Of a stretch of DNA of 64,000 nt, positions 1 through 13,928 are shown piece by piece. The stretch lies in NCBI GenBank assembly GCA_002104945.1, contig MCFH01000018.1, positions 124,001-188,000 of the forward strand, in the 5' to 3' direction. Positions within the stretch are counted from its first letter, which is position 1, and every line of letters starts with the position of its first letter. The position numbers and the translations under genes are program-made. Below the pieces are notes generated by a model, which was given only the letters and a program-made list of their open reading frames with translations, was not told the origin of the DNA and did not search any database. This stretch comes from Piromyces finnis. Taxonomy: Eukaryota > Neocallimastigomycota > Neocallimastigomycetes > Neocallimastigales > Neocallimastigaceae.

Positions 1-820
1 GTTCATCATCAGAAAATTTTAATTGTTCTATTAATTTTTTTTCATTTGCGGAGATTTCTGTTGCCTCTTTAACGTGAGTTTGATACCTTATTGTAATCTC
101 TTCTAAAGATCTAACAATAAGTATTATTTTTAATATTTATATATATATATTAATTTTTTCAATAATTTTGTTATAATTTTATTGTTATGTATAATGTTAT
201 ATGCTTTTTTTTGCTTTTATTTTTATTTTCATACTTTTTATATTCTCCTAATTTTTTCTTATATTCTCTAATTTCATTCATAGCTCTACATAAATCATTA
301 TGTAACATGTTATTATCATTAGTAGATTTACTTAAATTTTCATTACATAATTCCAGACTTTTTTCAATTTCTATTTTCTTATTATTTAATGTTTTTAAAT
401 TTATTATTAATGTATCAATCTTTTTTTGATTATTGTTGTTTATTTTAGTAAGAGATTGAACTATATATAATATAATATATATGAACAAGATAAAATATTT
501 GTAAAAGAAGAAATAAAAATGTAAGAAAAAATATAGATTAATATTTATAACTATTTTGTATTGTATATCATAAAACTCTAAAATAAATACTTTTTTTTTT
601 TTTTACCTTCATGATTTTTTTTATTAACTTCTGTTTTCATTATTTCAATCTCTCTATTTTTATCTTTTTGTTGTTTAATTAACAGATTATTTTCTTGTTC
701 TAGTACTTCTAATTTAGCATTTGTTTCTTCCCTATAATTTAAAATATTGTTATATATATTATTATAATTACATATTTATTTTAATTAAAAAAAACTTATT
801 ATATGTATTTGGTATTTGAA

Positions 821-857
<37 letters not shown>

Positions 858-1961
858 CTTTGTTATCTCTAAAACTAAAAATTATAAAAATAACAGCAAA
901 ACAATGATTATATACCATTGTTCGTAATTATATGTTTGTTGTAATGAATTCTCAAACATATTAAATGGATTTTCTTGTTTTGTTTGTTGAGACAACTTTG
1001 AGAGTTCAGTCTTTAATTTACTGATTTCAATTTTATATGAATCATTATCAGATTTGAATTCCAATATTGAATTTTTTAACTCTGCATTTTCTCTTTGTAT
1101 ATCATTAATTTTTCCCTGTAAATTTGCATTTTCTTTTAATAAATTTGTATTTTTTGTTGTAATTTTTTCTTTATCACTCTATATTTGAAAAACAGGCAAA
1201 TTAAATTTAGAGCAAAAAAAAATATTAAAATCAGGAAGGTTAAAAATATATCATAATTTATCTTTTATTTTTATGAATGAACACATTTATTACATCACAA
1301 AATATACATTAAAATATCATATATATGTATATTACCTTATTATTATTGTTTTCATTTATTAACTCATTAATTTTATTATCATATGAATTAAATAATGGTT
1401 CTAAATATTTATAATGAACATCCCAATTATCATTGCTTATACCCAAATGAATCTATCAATATTAATAGAATATTTGATTCATTAAAGTTAGTAAAAAAAA
1501 ATAAACATTTTCAAAATAGAATATTTAAAATAAATAATAATAATAATAAAAATCATTACCTCACTTAATGGAATATCGATAACTGGTGGATATTTCTTTT
1601 GATATCTTGCCAATTCTTGATTTAGTCTATTAACTATTTTTAATATGAAAAATTAATAGAATTAATTATTTATATATCCTTTTTTTTTTTTTTCTTTAAA
1701 GAATAAATATATTTTCATGAATATACTACTTGTATCTTTTAAAATAGCAATTTGTTGATCATCAATTTTTGTATTTTGATTTGTATTATTTATTTTTTCT
1801 CGAATATATTCTCTATATTTCTTTTCACTTTCATCTTGTTCCATAATAAATTTTTTTTGCGCCTCTTGAGGATTTACTATTATTTCATTATTTTCGATAA
1901 CAGCATTTAATTTTAAAATATCATTATCAAAACTATTTGGTACTATTGAAATACCTTCCAT
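1..1961 (-). CDS. Coiled-coil protein, seven exons visible, 3' end outside window
   Basis: I do not recognise a named family. Exons fitted from GT-AG sites with continuous frame are 1961-1730, 1633-1560, 1452-1336, 1178-916, 731-607, 460-235 and 110-1 (open at the window edge). The start is the ATG at 1961 (MEGISIVPN). The conceptual product exceeds 380 residues. From the fourth exon on it is dominated by Lys/Glu/Asn/Leu-rich heptad-like sequence (for example KLKTELSKLSQQ and EKKLIEQLKF), so a long coiled coil is likely. There is no signal peptide or membrane span. The short stop-terminated frames at 882-1064 and 171-488 are exons read through into introns. A structural, trafficking or cytoskeletal role is possible, but the sequence does not decide. 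Exon fit is good; function is unknown. Confidence 0.65.
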
Positions 1962-2030
1962 TTTAGATTGATATTATAACAATACAAAAATTAATTAAAT
2001 CTAATGTATAAAAATATGACTTGAATTATC

Positions 2031-4000
2031 ACCTATATCTTAAGAAATAAAAAAATATAGAAACTAAAATTAAAAGAACTAAATTACAAATCGATATATA
2101 TTAAAATATTAAAAGTATTTTCACAAAACAAAACAAAACAAAAAAAAAAAAAAAAAATCATTATTTTATATTAATTAAAGTTTAGTATTTATTTCAGTTT
2201 TGGTTTGGTTTACTAAAATGAAAGAAAAACAAGGAAATAAAGTTACAGTTATTTATTAAATTTTCGATTGTATTATATTTATTTGAAAATAATTTCTATT
2301 AATTTTAAAGTTCCCAAATAGGATGATTAATTTAATGAGCAGCAAAATGAGTCTATAAAATTTTTAAAATTATTAAAATTATTATTAATAATTTCAAGTT
2401 TGCAAATAGTTGACTTTAAAGATCTTTTATTTAATAGATACGATTTCAAATTAACTCCGCTGAAAAAGTATATTTTGAAAATTTTAATATTTTAACAACT
2501 TTCAAATTAAAATAGATTGAGGTATTAAATCCACTATAATTATAAAAAAGAAAAATATATACACTATATATATCAAAGAAAAGAATACCATATCAATAAT
2601 AATAAGATATTTTTTACATAGCTATGCATTTTTACCAATAAATACGTAATAATAAATAAATAAAATAAATAAAAAAAAAAAAAAAAGCATTTCACTAAAG
2701 TTAATTAATTTATAATTATTACTTAAAAATAAAATAATTTCAAACAACACACACTTAAAAATCATACATTTCAACAACTTACAAATTTAATTTCTCTTCA
2801 TAATTATTATTACAAAACCACACATAATCTTCTCTTTTTAACCCTCCAACAATTATTATTTATAAATTTTTAAATTCATTTTTACTTTTAAATAACAATA
2901 ATATTATCAGTTAGAAAAGTTAACATCAATAACATTCAGGTTGTTGAGCTTGAACTTTAATAAATCATCCTTAATATTATTATTATTTTTTATAAATTAA
3001 CATTTTATAGAATCTGCTAACTTAACAAATTTATAAATATTAATTTATATTCTTTTTAGGGTAAAAAAAATAGATAACTGCGCACTTTTTCTCTTATTTA
3101 TATTTATTTTAAAAATTATTCCACCAATCATTAAACGTTTAAAATAAGATGATTGATTAATTTAAATACATTTAAATAATGTAGATTTATTAATTAATGT
3201 ATGTATTTTAAATAATTTATTATTCTATTACTAGATATACAATAAAAATTAAAATATTAATACTAATACATTATTTATAATTATTTTCATTTATTTAAAT
3301 ACGATTTAATTACAAATTACAAATAAATTAAAAAAAGAATTTTTTAAAAAAATTTCTTTTATATTTTATTCTAGAAATGAAATGTTTATAAATGAAATAA
3401 ATAAAATAGCGTATTTATTTAATTTATTTACCTTAACATTCAAAGTATTGTGGGTATAATTATTTTTAAAGGTGATTATAAATGATGGTATAAGAATCTT
3501 TTATCTATAAAAGACATATATTTATTCAATTTCCAATATATAAATTATAATATTAAAAAGAATATAAGAAATTATATACAAGTAATTAATATACAAGTAT
3601 TAGGAAACATGTATGAAATAATCAAAACAAAATTGTTTATTTTGTTTTTATTTTGTTTTTACGCAATATATTTAAAAGAAGGCATTTGATATTAAATTAA
3701 CAACTAATTTAAAAAATAATTTGAAGTTTTTCTACGAAGAAGTTACTTTGAAGATGTTAAAATTTTTATTTCATTTGTGTATGTAATAGATATTTACTAC
3801 AAATGGAAATGAAACTTTATAATTTTAGTTTTCCATTTTTATTATTATTATTATTTATTTTTTAAATAATTTTTAATTTCACATACATTAAATTATCCTA
3901 TAATATACAAAAATAATTAAAAATTATAATTTTTACTTAATAATTATATATTTTCTTATTTTCCTTTTTGTTTTATTTGCTTTTCTACTCTAATAAAAAT

Positions 4001-4032
<32 letters not shown>

Positions 4033-4247
4033 GAGTTTTCTTTCAATAAATGAATTTACATACTCTTTTATCCTTGTAAATTATATGAATATAGAAAAAA
4101 AGAGTCTTTTAAGATTTATATTATTAATTTTCATGTTTCTAAAAATATTATTTTTATGATAGAATTTGTTTCCAAAATTGTATTTAAGATTTTAAATACA
4201 TTAAATTAGTAAAAAGTATGATTACCATCATATTTTTAATAATTAAT
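2031..4247. other. Intergenic, no gene seen
   Basis: About 2.2 kb of AT-rich sequence with poly-A and poly-T runs. A 63-codon frame at 3968-4159 has low-complexity Lys/Phe/Leu composition and is not supported as a gene. The stretch separates the divergent 5' end of the coiled-coil gene from the 3' end of the first CBM87-like gene. Confidence 0.5.
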
Positions 4248-5443
4248 TTAAAATACTGTCATAATTATAGTTAAAACAGTGGTGATAAGAACAAAAATAA
4301 TTTCATATTTGTTATAATCTTTAACACCATTTTCTTTAATAGCATCTTCACTAGTTTTTTGAGTTCCTGAAATATGTTTGAAATCCTTATTTGTTGACCA
4401 AGTAAGCCAAACAATATTTAAAGCAGTAGAATCTTTGCTCCATTCACCAAAAGCCATAAAGAAAGCAGCATATTGGGCACCATTGTTATCAACCAATACG
4501 GCTGCAACTGTTTTTTCTGGGATATCGCTGTTTTCACTAAAGAATAATAATGGTTCAACACTGATGCCATTATTTTCATCAACAATAACAGCTGGGAAGT
4601 GATAAATACTAAATTAGAATAAAAAGTTTTAATCAGAATATTATATTAATGTAGGACTTTACTTTTTTATTAATTAAAACTATTAAATATTTACCCTTCA
4701 GTACTTAAATTAGAATTATTAATAGTCTCAGCTTCACTTATATCTTCTTGAGCAATAAGAATTTGTTTTTGTTGATATACTCTTTCTGCTTCTTCATCCT
4801 TATATTCTTTATAAACTCTTGTTGAAGTATAATTACTTGGATATTCATTTAAAAAAACTAAACGTGAGCTGTAATTTCTTGAATAATCATAAAAATATTC
4901 CCATTGATCATAGGTAAGAGCACTTTGCCAATTACTTCCTGATTGTGATTCAGCATGATTATAACTTACACGTCCATTTGGGAATACTATAACTTTATAT
5001 TTTGCTGCTTTTTCTCCATTTGATAAAGTACAATAAATTTGCTTGTCTAATTCTTCATTACTTACACCAGATTTTGGAATCTTAAAAACATTATATGGAA
5101 TCTGTTTTAAACAATTTAAATAGTTTAGTATTCGTTAAATTTTTTAAATTTGTTATTTTTGTTTAAAATTAAAATGTAAAAGTAAGAAGAAGAATAAAAA
5201 AAAATAAATTTATTTAAATTATGAAAATACTCTTTTTTTTAATAATATATATTTATTACATATTAAATTTAAATATATTACATCATATTGTTTAAAAGTC
5301 TTGATAGCAGAAGCATAATCATTTGAGGAATCATTTTCAATAGTAATTACTAAAAAATCAGATGTAACATCTTCACAAAATGCTACCAAAGGTAACATTA
5401 ACAAAATAGCTAATTGAACAATTGATTTACAATTCATTTTCAT
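4248..5443 (-). CDS. Secreted CBM87-like (Agd3 N-terminal-like) protein with hydrophobic tail, copy 1
   Basis: Three exons (5443-5282, 5101-4695, 4608-4248) give a protein of about 309 residues. An N-terminal signal peptide (MKMNCKSIVQLAILLMLPLVAFC) is followed by a strand-like FLVIT segment, FPNGRVSYN, then WQSALTYDQW and RLVFLNEYPSN. After these come YHFPA, an AAFFMAFGEWS block and NIVWLTWST, and a hydrophobic C-terminus ending in TVF. From memory of the family, the QSALT-QW, R-V-YP and FF-FA-WS-TS-L-W-W patterns match the N-terminal region (CBM87) of the fungal GalNAc-polymer deacetylase Agd3. The deacetylase domain is absent. The tail could be a GPI signal or a membrane anchor, so a cell-surface or wall location is likely. 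Paralogs lie at 6559-8166, 10850-12039 and 19274-20307. The gene structure is well supported; the function is inferred. Confidence 0.75.
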
Positions 5444-6558
5444 TTATGTATATAAATTTCTATTTTTTCTTTCTTCTTTTTCTTTTTTGCTTCTTTCCTC
5501 TGTTCTTATCTTAATTTATAATATATTTATATATATTATAATTAATATTTTTAAGATGACACCAACTTTTTTTTTCTAATTTAAAAAAAAAAAAAGGTTT
5601 TTATTATCTTTTTAATAATATTTAATAATATTAATAATTATGATAATAATATTAATATCAAATAATAAAAAAATAAAAAGGAAATAAATTAAAAAATAGG
5701 GGTTTATTTATTAAGAAATATATAAATATAAATAAATTTAATGAAAATAAAGTCCATTACCAAATCCACATTTTTTCTGTTAAATTTTAATAGATATAAA
5801 ATAAACTAATTTTAATATTTTTATTAATTTAATTATATTAAATGTTTGAAAATAATTCATCTACTTTTAAAAATTAATCCAATAAAATGTAAGCATTTAT
5901 AATTTTAAATTAAAAAAAAGTAATTTTAATAAATATTAAAATTAATTATTTTTATGACATTCTTATTAAAAATTAAATGAATAAAGGGATGATGATGATG
6001 AATAATTAATACATCATTTATTTTGGATAGCATAAAGATAAAGATATAAGTATTAATGTGTGTTAATAATACTTTTTAACTTTATATAAAAAATTGAAAA
6101 AAAAGACATTTATAAGGAAAAAGAAAATAATATAATTCTAGTTATTTTCCATTATAAATATACAACAAAATTGGAATAAACAGTAAAAAGTTTTACTTAT
6201 TTTAAAAAAAAAATTCCATATTAAATTGTCATTTGATTAATGAAAAAACAAATTAGTATTTTAAATTTAATTTACATGATAAATTGAAAATTCATATTAA
6301 AAATTAAAAGAATAATGTATATAAATTAATTAATAAAAAAAGTTAAGAATATAAAATGAATGAAATGACAATTGAATGATAATATATTTTTCATATATAA
6401 TTGACTTTTATTTTTTATTTCTCTAAAATAATATTTTAATACATATATATAATAAATCTTTAAATATAATAATTTTAAATAATTTATATTAAAAAAAAAT
6501 TATTAAATTTATATATTGTATAATACGATTATTATTATGTTTTTTTCTTTTATTACTT
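5444..6558. other. Intergenic, no gene seen
   Basis: AT-rich spacer between two head-to-tail CBM87-like paralogs, so it should hold the promoter of copy 1 near 5444-5600 and the 3' end of copy 2. Only simple A/T tracts and a short GATGATGATG run near 5989 are visible. Confidence 0.45.
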
Positions 6559-8166
6559 TCATAAAAGATTAATAAAAATTGCAAGTATAGTGAAAATGAT
6601 AATAAAATTGCATTCACTTTTTCCATATTTTCTTAAGCCACTACTTTCGCTGTCATAACTATTTTCTTCTATAGCTTCTTTTGTTGTAACCTTTTTATTA
6701 GATGTATATTTTAAGTCTTTCTGTGTTGCCCATGTAAGCCATACAATATTTAATGCAGTTGATGTTGAACTCCATTCACCTTTATATATATAATGTGTAT
6801 TTTAAAAATTATTATTATGATGATGATGATGATGATGTTTATATTCTTAATTTTTCTTCTTACCAAAAGCCATAAAAAATGCTACATAGAGAGCACCATT
6901 ATTATTAACCGTAACTGCTGCAACTGTTTTTTCTGGGTAATTAAGAGTTTCGCCAAAGTATAAAAGTGGTTCAGCTGTAACTCCGTTACCATAGTCCACT
7001 ATCTTTGCTGGAAAATGATATATACTATTAACATAACAAATATTTAGATAACATTTATGTATAAACAAAATTGGATTCAAAGAATATATATATTAAGTAT
7101 AATAGTAATATTTATTATGTATATTGAATATCGGATGTTTATATATAAATATTAATTGAATGAATTATTTAATAATATTAATAAAGAATCTTTTTTTATT
7201 TATTTATTTATTTATAGTATATATAATATGTACCCAGATGTAGTTAATATTGAATTATTTATAGTTTCTTCTTCAGTAATTCCCTTTTCCGCAATAATTC
7301 TTTGTTTTAATTGATAATTAATTTTTGCTTCTTCTTCATTAAATTCACGATATAAAGAAGTTGAAGTATAATTACTTGGATATTCATTTAAGAAAACTAA
7401 ACGAGCACCATATGATCTAGAATAATCATAAAATAATTCCCATTGATCATATCTAAGAGCACTTTGCCAATCACTTTGAGATGTTTGTGAATAGTCTGCA
7501 TGATCATAACTAATTCTTCCATTTGGAAAAACTAAAACCTTATATTTTGGTATTTTCGAACCCGTATTACTAATGGTAAAAAGGTTATTTTCTAATTCTT
7601 CATTACTAATACCTCCTTGTGAAATAGAAATAACATTATATGGAATCTAAAATTTTATGTATTTATTTATTAAAAGATAATGAAATAATAAGAATATCAA
7701 TTATAAATTGAAAAATTACTTATTTATGTAATTTTTATAGTATTTTTAGTATTGTTATAATAATTCATTATATAGAACTTTAAATAAAAGTTGTTATCAT
7801 TAAATTATTATATATATATATACATTTGTTTTTCAATAATTGATATCTAATACTAATTACATTATTATATTCATATTTTTTATAACTTGTTTTATCATCT
7901 CAGTCATTCATATAACTTTATTAATATTTTCATGATAAAAAAATTTTTTCTTAAAAATATTTATTAAAATATTGAATATTTATTATTTATTAATAGATTA
8001 TTACTTCATATTTTATAAAAGTTTGCATTGCTGATGCATAATCCCCTGTATTTCCATTACTTTCTGTTGTTAAAACTAGAATTTCAGATGGATCATCATT
8101 TTTACCATAGATAATTAATGGTAATGTCAATAGTATTGAAAAATGAAAAATTGACTTTAAATTCAT
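6559..8166 (-). CDS. Secreted CBM87-like (Agd3 N-terminal-like) protein with hydrophobic tail, copy 2
   Basis: Four exons (8166-8005, 7646-7234, 7024-6864, 6779-6559) encode about 318 residues. The first exon is 162 nt, exactly as in copies 1 and 3, and carries the signal peptide starting MNLKSIFHFSILL. The core shows FPNGRISYD, WQSALRYDQW, RLVFLNEYPSN, YHFPAKIVD, AFFMAFGEWSSTS and LNIVWLTWAT. The C-terminus (FIIIFTILAIFINLL) is hydrophobic, preceded by Ser/Gly-rich spacer. This copy alone has an extra phase-1 intron (6863-6780) inside the FMAFG codons, holding a GATGAT run. The family assignment and likely surface anchoring are as for copy 1. No deacetylase domain follows. Confidence 0.75.
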
Positions 8167-8456
8167 TTTGTTTTGTATTTATTATTATTGTAAAATACTC
8201 TATATATGATAATGACAATTATTATTACTATATGATTGTTTAATTATTAGTAGTAGTATTTCTATATAAATTATTTTATATTATATTCCCATTTAGTTCA
8301 GGATTTATCACAAAAAAAGCTGATACTAATTATTATTAATAATTCTTTTTATTGTTTTTGTTTTATAAAACAAAATAAAAAATATAATTATATTATAATT
8401 TTTTAATAATTTAGATTAAAAATGAAAGAGAGAATATTATCTCTTAGATTTGTTTT

Positions 8457-8491
<35 letters not shown>

Positions 8492-9469
8492 TTATTTATT
8501 AATTTTATTTAATATTTTTATAATCTTGGTTTATAATGAGTATATATAAAACTTTTTCTAATTCATTACTAAATTCATATAATTAAACTTTTTTAAACTT
8601 TTACATATAATATAAATAATAGGATGTTTTGATAATTAAAAAGATATTCCTGATATATTATTGGAATAATTAATTATTTAATCTATAGTTAATGAACAAA
8701 TGAAATAGAAAATTAAAAGTGTTTAACTCCATCGTACCCATTTTAAATAAAATTATTTCAAAAAGAAAAATAATAATTAAAATTTGGTAAAAATTTTTAA
8801 ATAATAAAATTGACATTTTTTTTTTTTAGCTAAAGTTTAAATATTTTCTTTTTTTAAAAAATATATATAAAATATATATAAAAACAAAATATTACAATTT
8901 TAATTGGTTTGTTAATCCTCATATAACAGCATTTCAATAATAATCAAACGATTAATTAACTTTATTTAAAAAATAATAATAACAATAAATGCAGCAATAT
9001 TATTTACAATAATAATAAATAAAATTTTAAACAAAAAAAAAGAGAGACAAACTTTAACTATTAATATTTCTCTAAGATAATTATAAAAAATGTTTATTTA
9101 AATTTAAAAGTTTCAGATTTTGATCTTACATCCATTTTATAGCTTAATATGATAGTTATTGGTTACCATTAATTAACTCTTTAAACATTTATTATGATCA
9201 ATAAAACAGACATTTAAATAAAAATTAGAAGGTCATTATATGTAGCTAAATATACTTTTAATACTTTTAACAAGGTAATCATTTCATATGCTGACAATAT
9301 CAAGTGATGGTAAATAACTCTGGGAATGCCTTATAAAAAATAACAATAACAGTTATACAACTTAAATTTTTAGAAGATATATATACATGTATATTTTATG
9401 CTAATAACTCATATTATTCTAAATTTATAAGAAATTTTCGAATATCAAGAAACTCTTATTTTAAAAATT

Positions 9470-9620
9470 TTTTAATAATAGCTTTACTTTATTACTGATT
9501 TAATAAAGTTTCTTTTGTAAAAAAAAAAAAAAAAAAAAAAGATTTTTTCAATAATAGCTTTACTTTATTACTGATTTAATAAAGTTTCTTTTGTAAAAAA
9601 AAAAAAAAAAAAAAAAAAAG
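9470..9620. repeat. Tandem duplication, period 76 bp, each unit ending in poly-A
   Basis: The segment beginning AATAGCTTTACTTTATTACT occurs at about 9477 and again at about 9553. Each copy runs through TAATAAAGTTTCTTTTGT into a run of over 20 A and then GATTTTTTCAAT. The copies are nearly identical, so the duplication is recent. Confidence 0.9.
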
Positions 9621-9795
9621 ATTTTTTCAATAAAAAAAAAGTAAGTGAGAAACTTTAATAATATTAAAAAAAATTGTTATTTCCTTTTTTTTAATAATAA
9701 AAACTTCCTAAAAAAAAATGAAATAAAATAATTGAATCATTTATACTAACACATCCACATCCACATTCTATTATTATTATGATTTGCTTTATAAT

Positions 9796-9955
<160 letters not shown>

Positions 9956-10849
9956 TTTTACTATAGCATTTTTAAAAAAAATCTTTTTAAAAAATATACT
10001 TTTTTATATAAAATAATAAAATATTTTATAATAATTGCCTTAATAGCAATTTTAATAGTAGCATAATAGGATATTTTCATATATATTGTTATATGATATC
10101 TTGTGTTTTTGTTTTAATATCATTTTTATATAAAATATAACATTATTATAATAACAATTATATTTTAATATCATTAATAAAAAAAAAAAGATAGTATTGC
10201 TTATACCTATACTTTAAATTTAATTAATCAGTTCATAATATAAATTTAATCTTCAAAAAAAAAAAAAAAAAAAAAAAAAAGTAGAGAAATTTTATATCAT
10301 GAACCTTAATCCTTTTATATATTATTATTATTATTATTATAAGATTTATTATTTGAATATGAAAATAATTTATAAATCATTTTTATATCAAATAAATAAA
10401 TTTATATTTTTTTGATATATATATATATCATAATAGAATTATACTTTTTCTATTCCTATTCATAAAAATTTTATTTATTTTTATATGGAATAGACGTTAT
10501 TATTGATTTTTCTTTTTACGATTATATATATATATTACATCAATTATGGTTATTATTATTATTATCATTTTTTTGTCTTTGCTAGAAAAGATACTCCTCT
10601 TTTTTGAGAGTGGATTTTGACCCCCTTTTTCGAACATCAGCTACTCTTATTTTTTTGTATATTATTGTACTATTTATTATTAAATTTAGTGATTTTTTTT
10701 TCATTTGTTTGTTTTGTTAATATAATTAGTATTGTTATTGTAGTTGCTTTTTTTTTAAAAAAAAATTAAATTTGTTACTTTTGTTTTTATTTTACTTTTA
10801 AAAAAAATAATAATATATTTTTTGTTTCCTATTTTTCATTTATTTATAT

Positions 10850-12039
10850 TTATAATAAATAAAAAAAGGTAAGTAATGATGAAAGAGTAATAAAAAGTAT
10901 TCCTAATTTTCTATTTCTTTCTGCATCAGAAGAAATATTATTTTTAACATTTAATAAAGCTTGTTCTGTTGTAACATCTTGAGTTGAAGATAAATCTTTT
11001 AAGTCCATTTCAGTAGCCCAACTTAACCATAATATATTTAATGCATGAGATGTCTTGCTCCATCCACCAAAAGCCATGAAATAGGCAGCATATTTAGCAC
11101 CAGCATTATTAACTGAAACAGCTGCAATAGTTTTTTCAGGGAGAACATCATTTTCATTAAAGTATAATAATGGCTCAGCAAAAACAGTTTCAGTATTTTG
11201 AAGTTTAGCAGGGAAATGATAAATACTATTTCATTATTTATGATTATACGTAATATAAAAAAATATTTTAATTCATTTGTTTTATACTTATTTTAAATAT
11301 TTGTATTTGCAATACAAAAAAAAAAAAAATTAAATATATCTCATATAATAGATATATAATTGTTTATAAGTAGGTGACATACTTATTAGTATCTAAATTA
11401 GCGGAATTAATAGCTTCAGCTCCGGTAGTTCCAGGAGCTGCAGAAATTTTTTGTAGTGAAGTAAATATGTTATTATTATCATTATCACTGTATAACATTG
11501 TAGCGGTATAATTGCTTGGATATTCATTTAAAAATACTAAACGAGAACCAAATGATCTTGAATATTGATATATTTCTTCCCATTGAAGAGGTTTTATAGC
11601 ACTTGTCCATATATCGTCATCATTATAACTAATTCTACCATTTGGGAATACAATAGCTTTATATTTTGCATTACCATTATCATCATAGAGAGCATTATGA
11701 AGGTCTTCATCTAAAATACCTGATTTTTTAATTTTAATTCTATGTCTATTAATCTATTTTCATTTTAATATAAATAATAATTAAAGAATAATATATATTC
11801 AACAGTTAATATGTTTTTTTTTTTTTTTTTTTTTAATATTATAATATTTATAATATATATTTTTAATTCTATCTTACGGAATATTTTTCCATAGTTTCAA
11901 GAATAGAATTTGTAGCTAAATCTTCGCTTTCATTATCATCAGTAGTAACAATTAAAATATTTTTATTTAATTGTTGACATATTACAGAAGCTGAACCAAA
12001 TAATATTAATGATAACTTTGAAAATAATTTGAAATACAT
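10850..12039 (-). CDS. Secreted CBM87-like (Agd3 N-terminal-like) protein with hydrophobic tail, copy 3
   Basis: Three exons (12039-11878, 11753-11383, 11225-10850) encode about 302 residues. An upstream in-frame ATG at 12075 exists. I chose 12039 because it gives a 162-nt first exon as in copies 1 and 2, and puts the signal peptide (MYFKLFSKLSLILFGSASV) at the N-terminus. Core motifs are ILIVTT, FPNGRISYN, SAIKPLQWEEIYQYS, RLVFLNEYPSN, YHFPA, AYFMAFGGWSKTS and LNILWLSWAT. The protein ends in LGILFITLSSLLTFFYLL after a Ser/Asp/Ala segment, a good GPI-type or single-pass tail. Loops are shorter than in copies 1 and 2. Confidence 0.75.
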
Positions 12040-13741
12040 TTTTTTAAAAAAAATATAAGTATCTATTATAAACAAATAAACAATTTATTGATTTTTATTG
12101 TTTTTTTTTTTTTTATTTATTATTTATAACTTTTGAACAAACTTTTATTTTTATGTTTGTTTGCTTTTTATAATAATCTATATTTTTTCTTTTTTTTTTA
12201 TTTTTTTTTTTTTAGATTTTTAAAATCTAAGTTATTTTATTAATTATTTATATTTTGTAAATCTTTCTTTTTAAGATGTTCAAAATCAAATTTAATTAAT
12301 TACAGAAAAAAAGCTTAATAATTATAATAATTTTTGAAGTACAAAAATAAAAAAAAACGAATAATTTAATTTAATGAATAAATAAATATAATTATAAATA
12401 AATAATATATTATAATAAATGAATATATATAATTAAAAAATAAATAATATGATTCATAATTAATTTTTAATATAAAATATTAATATATACTTTAAAAAAA
12501 AAATAATATACCTAAATTTATACATTTATTAATATTTTATATTCATTATACTAAATCACAACGAAGACGAAACTATTAGTTTTTCATTTAAAAATAGTTT
12601 TTACGAATGAATAATATTAGCACTTAAATACATAGTTTTATATAAAAGCATATTAAAATTAAAAATAATAATAAACCATTTATATTTATATATCAATAAA
12701 ATTGGAATTGCACTAAAAAAAGATAATTAAAACATTTTATATGTTTTATATGTTTTATTAAAAAAAAAAAATTTAAATATGTAAATAAATTATAATTCGG
12801 TTTTTAATATATAAAAGTTTCAAGATATAAAAAAAAAAAAAAAAAGTACAAATAAGTACAAAATTTCTCATCATAATAAAAGAAACTATTGTATATTATT
12901 AATATATATATAACATAAAGGAAAAAAAGAAATAATATACAAAACATTTCATTAAAGATTTTTTATTATTATTATTTATTTACTTTATTTTATTTTCCTT
13001 GTTAACTTTATTATTATTATCGCTTTAATGGAAACGTTAGTCTCATTATAAAATTTAATTAAAAGAAACTTCTATAAATCAAAATAACATACTTTTAAAA
13101 GATTAAAGTTAATAGAAAAACAATATTAATTGCTTCATAGTTAAATTAATAAAAAAAAAAAAAAAAAACTTTATTATTAATAATAATTTGATAAGCAAGA
13201 AATATAATTATATAATTACTAGAGTTAAAATTAAATATTAATAAAATTAAAAAAAAAAAATAAATATACACAATATATTTCTTCTAATATCTTGTTACTC
13301 CTATTATTGTTAAAATGTTTATTACTTTTATATATTTCTATATACAAAATAGAATTAATTACTATAAACAAATATAACAATTTTATAACATGCAAAAATT
13401 CAATACCTATAATTATATAAGTAGTAAAGAAAACCTTTTAATAAAAATTATGTATTAACATGAAATTGCACAAATTATTAATTTTATATAATACAAGAAG
13501 AATTGTTATTTTATTGTTTTGCCTTATAAATATTTTTTTTTATTTATTTATTTTATCATTATTATTACTTTTAATTGTATCTTTAATTGTTTTTATTTTC
13601 TTGCTGATAATTTACAATTTTGTTTAATTGCACTTGTACATATTGAATGTCTTATTTTCATTTTGTTTCAATTTTAACAAAATTTAAAAATTTTACAAGA
13701 ATATACTAATTGTTGTTGATAATAACTTAATATCTTATAAC
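12040..13741. other. Intergenic, no gene seen
   Basis: AT-rich sequence with poly-T and poly-A runs and no supported reading frame. It contains the promoter side of CBM87-like copy 3 and the 3' flank of the MCTS1-like gene. Confidence 0.5.
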
Positions 13742-13897
13742 TTAAACATCAACCTTGCTCTTCCAAAGACCATCATTGAGATAATGAATAGTTTCAATAC
13801 CAATATCCTTGTTAATCTTACGACTATAATATAAAATAAAATATAAAATGAATTATTAATATTTTCAAATTTAGTATATTATTTAAAAGAAATAACA

Positions 13898-13928
<31 letters not shown>

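Noticed and set aside
3968..4159. 63-codon plus-strand frame
   Set aside because: Low-complexity Lys/Phe/Leu content, no start context and no homology recognised.
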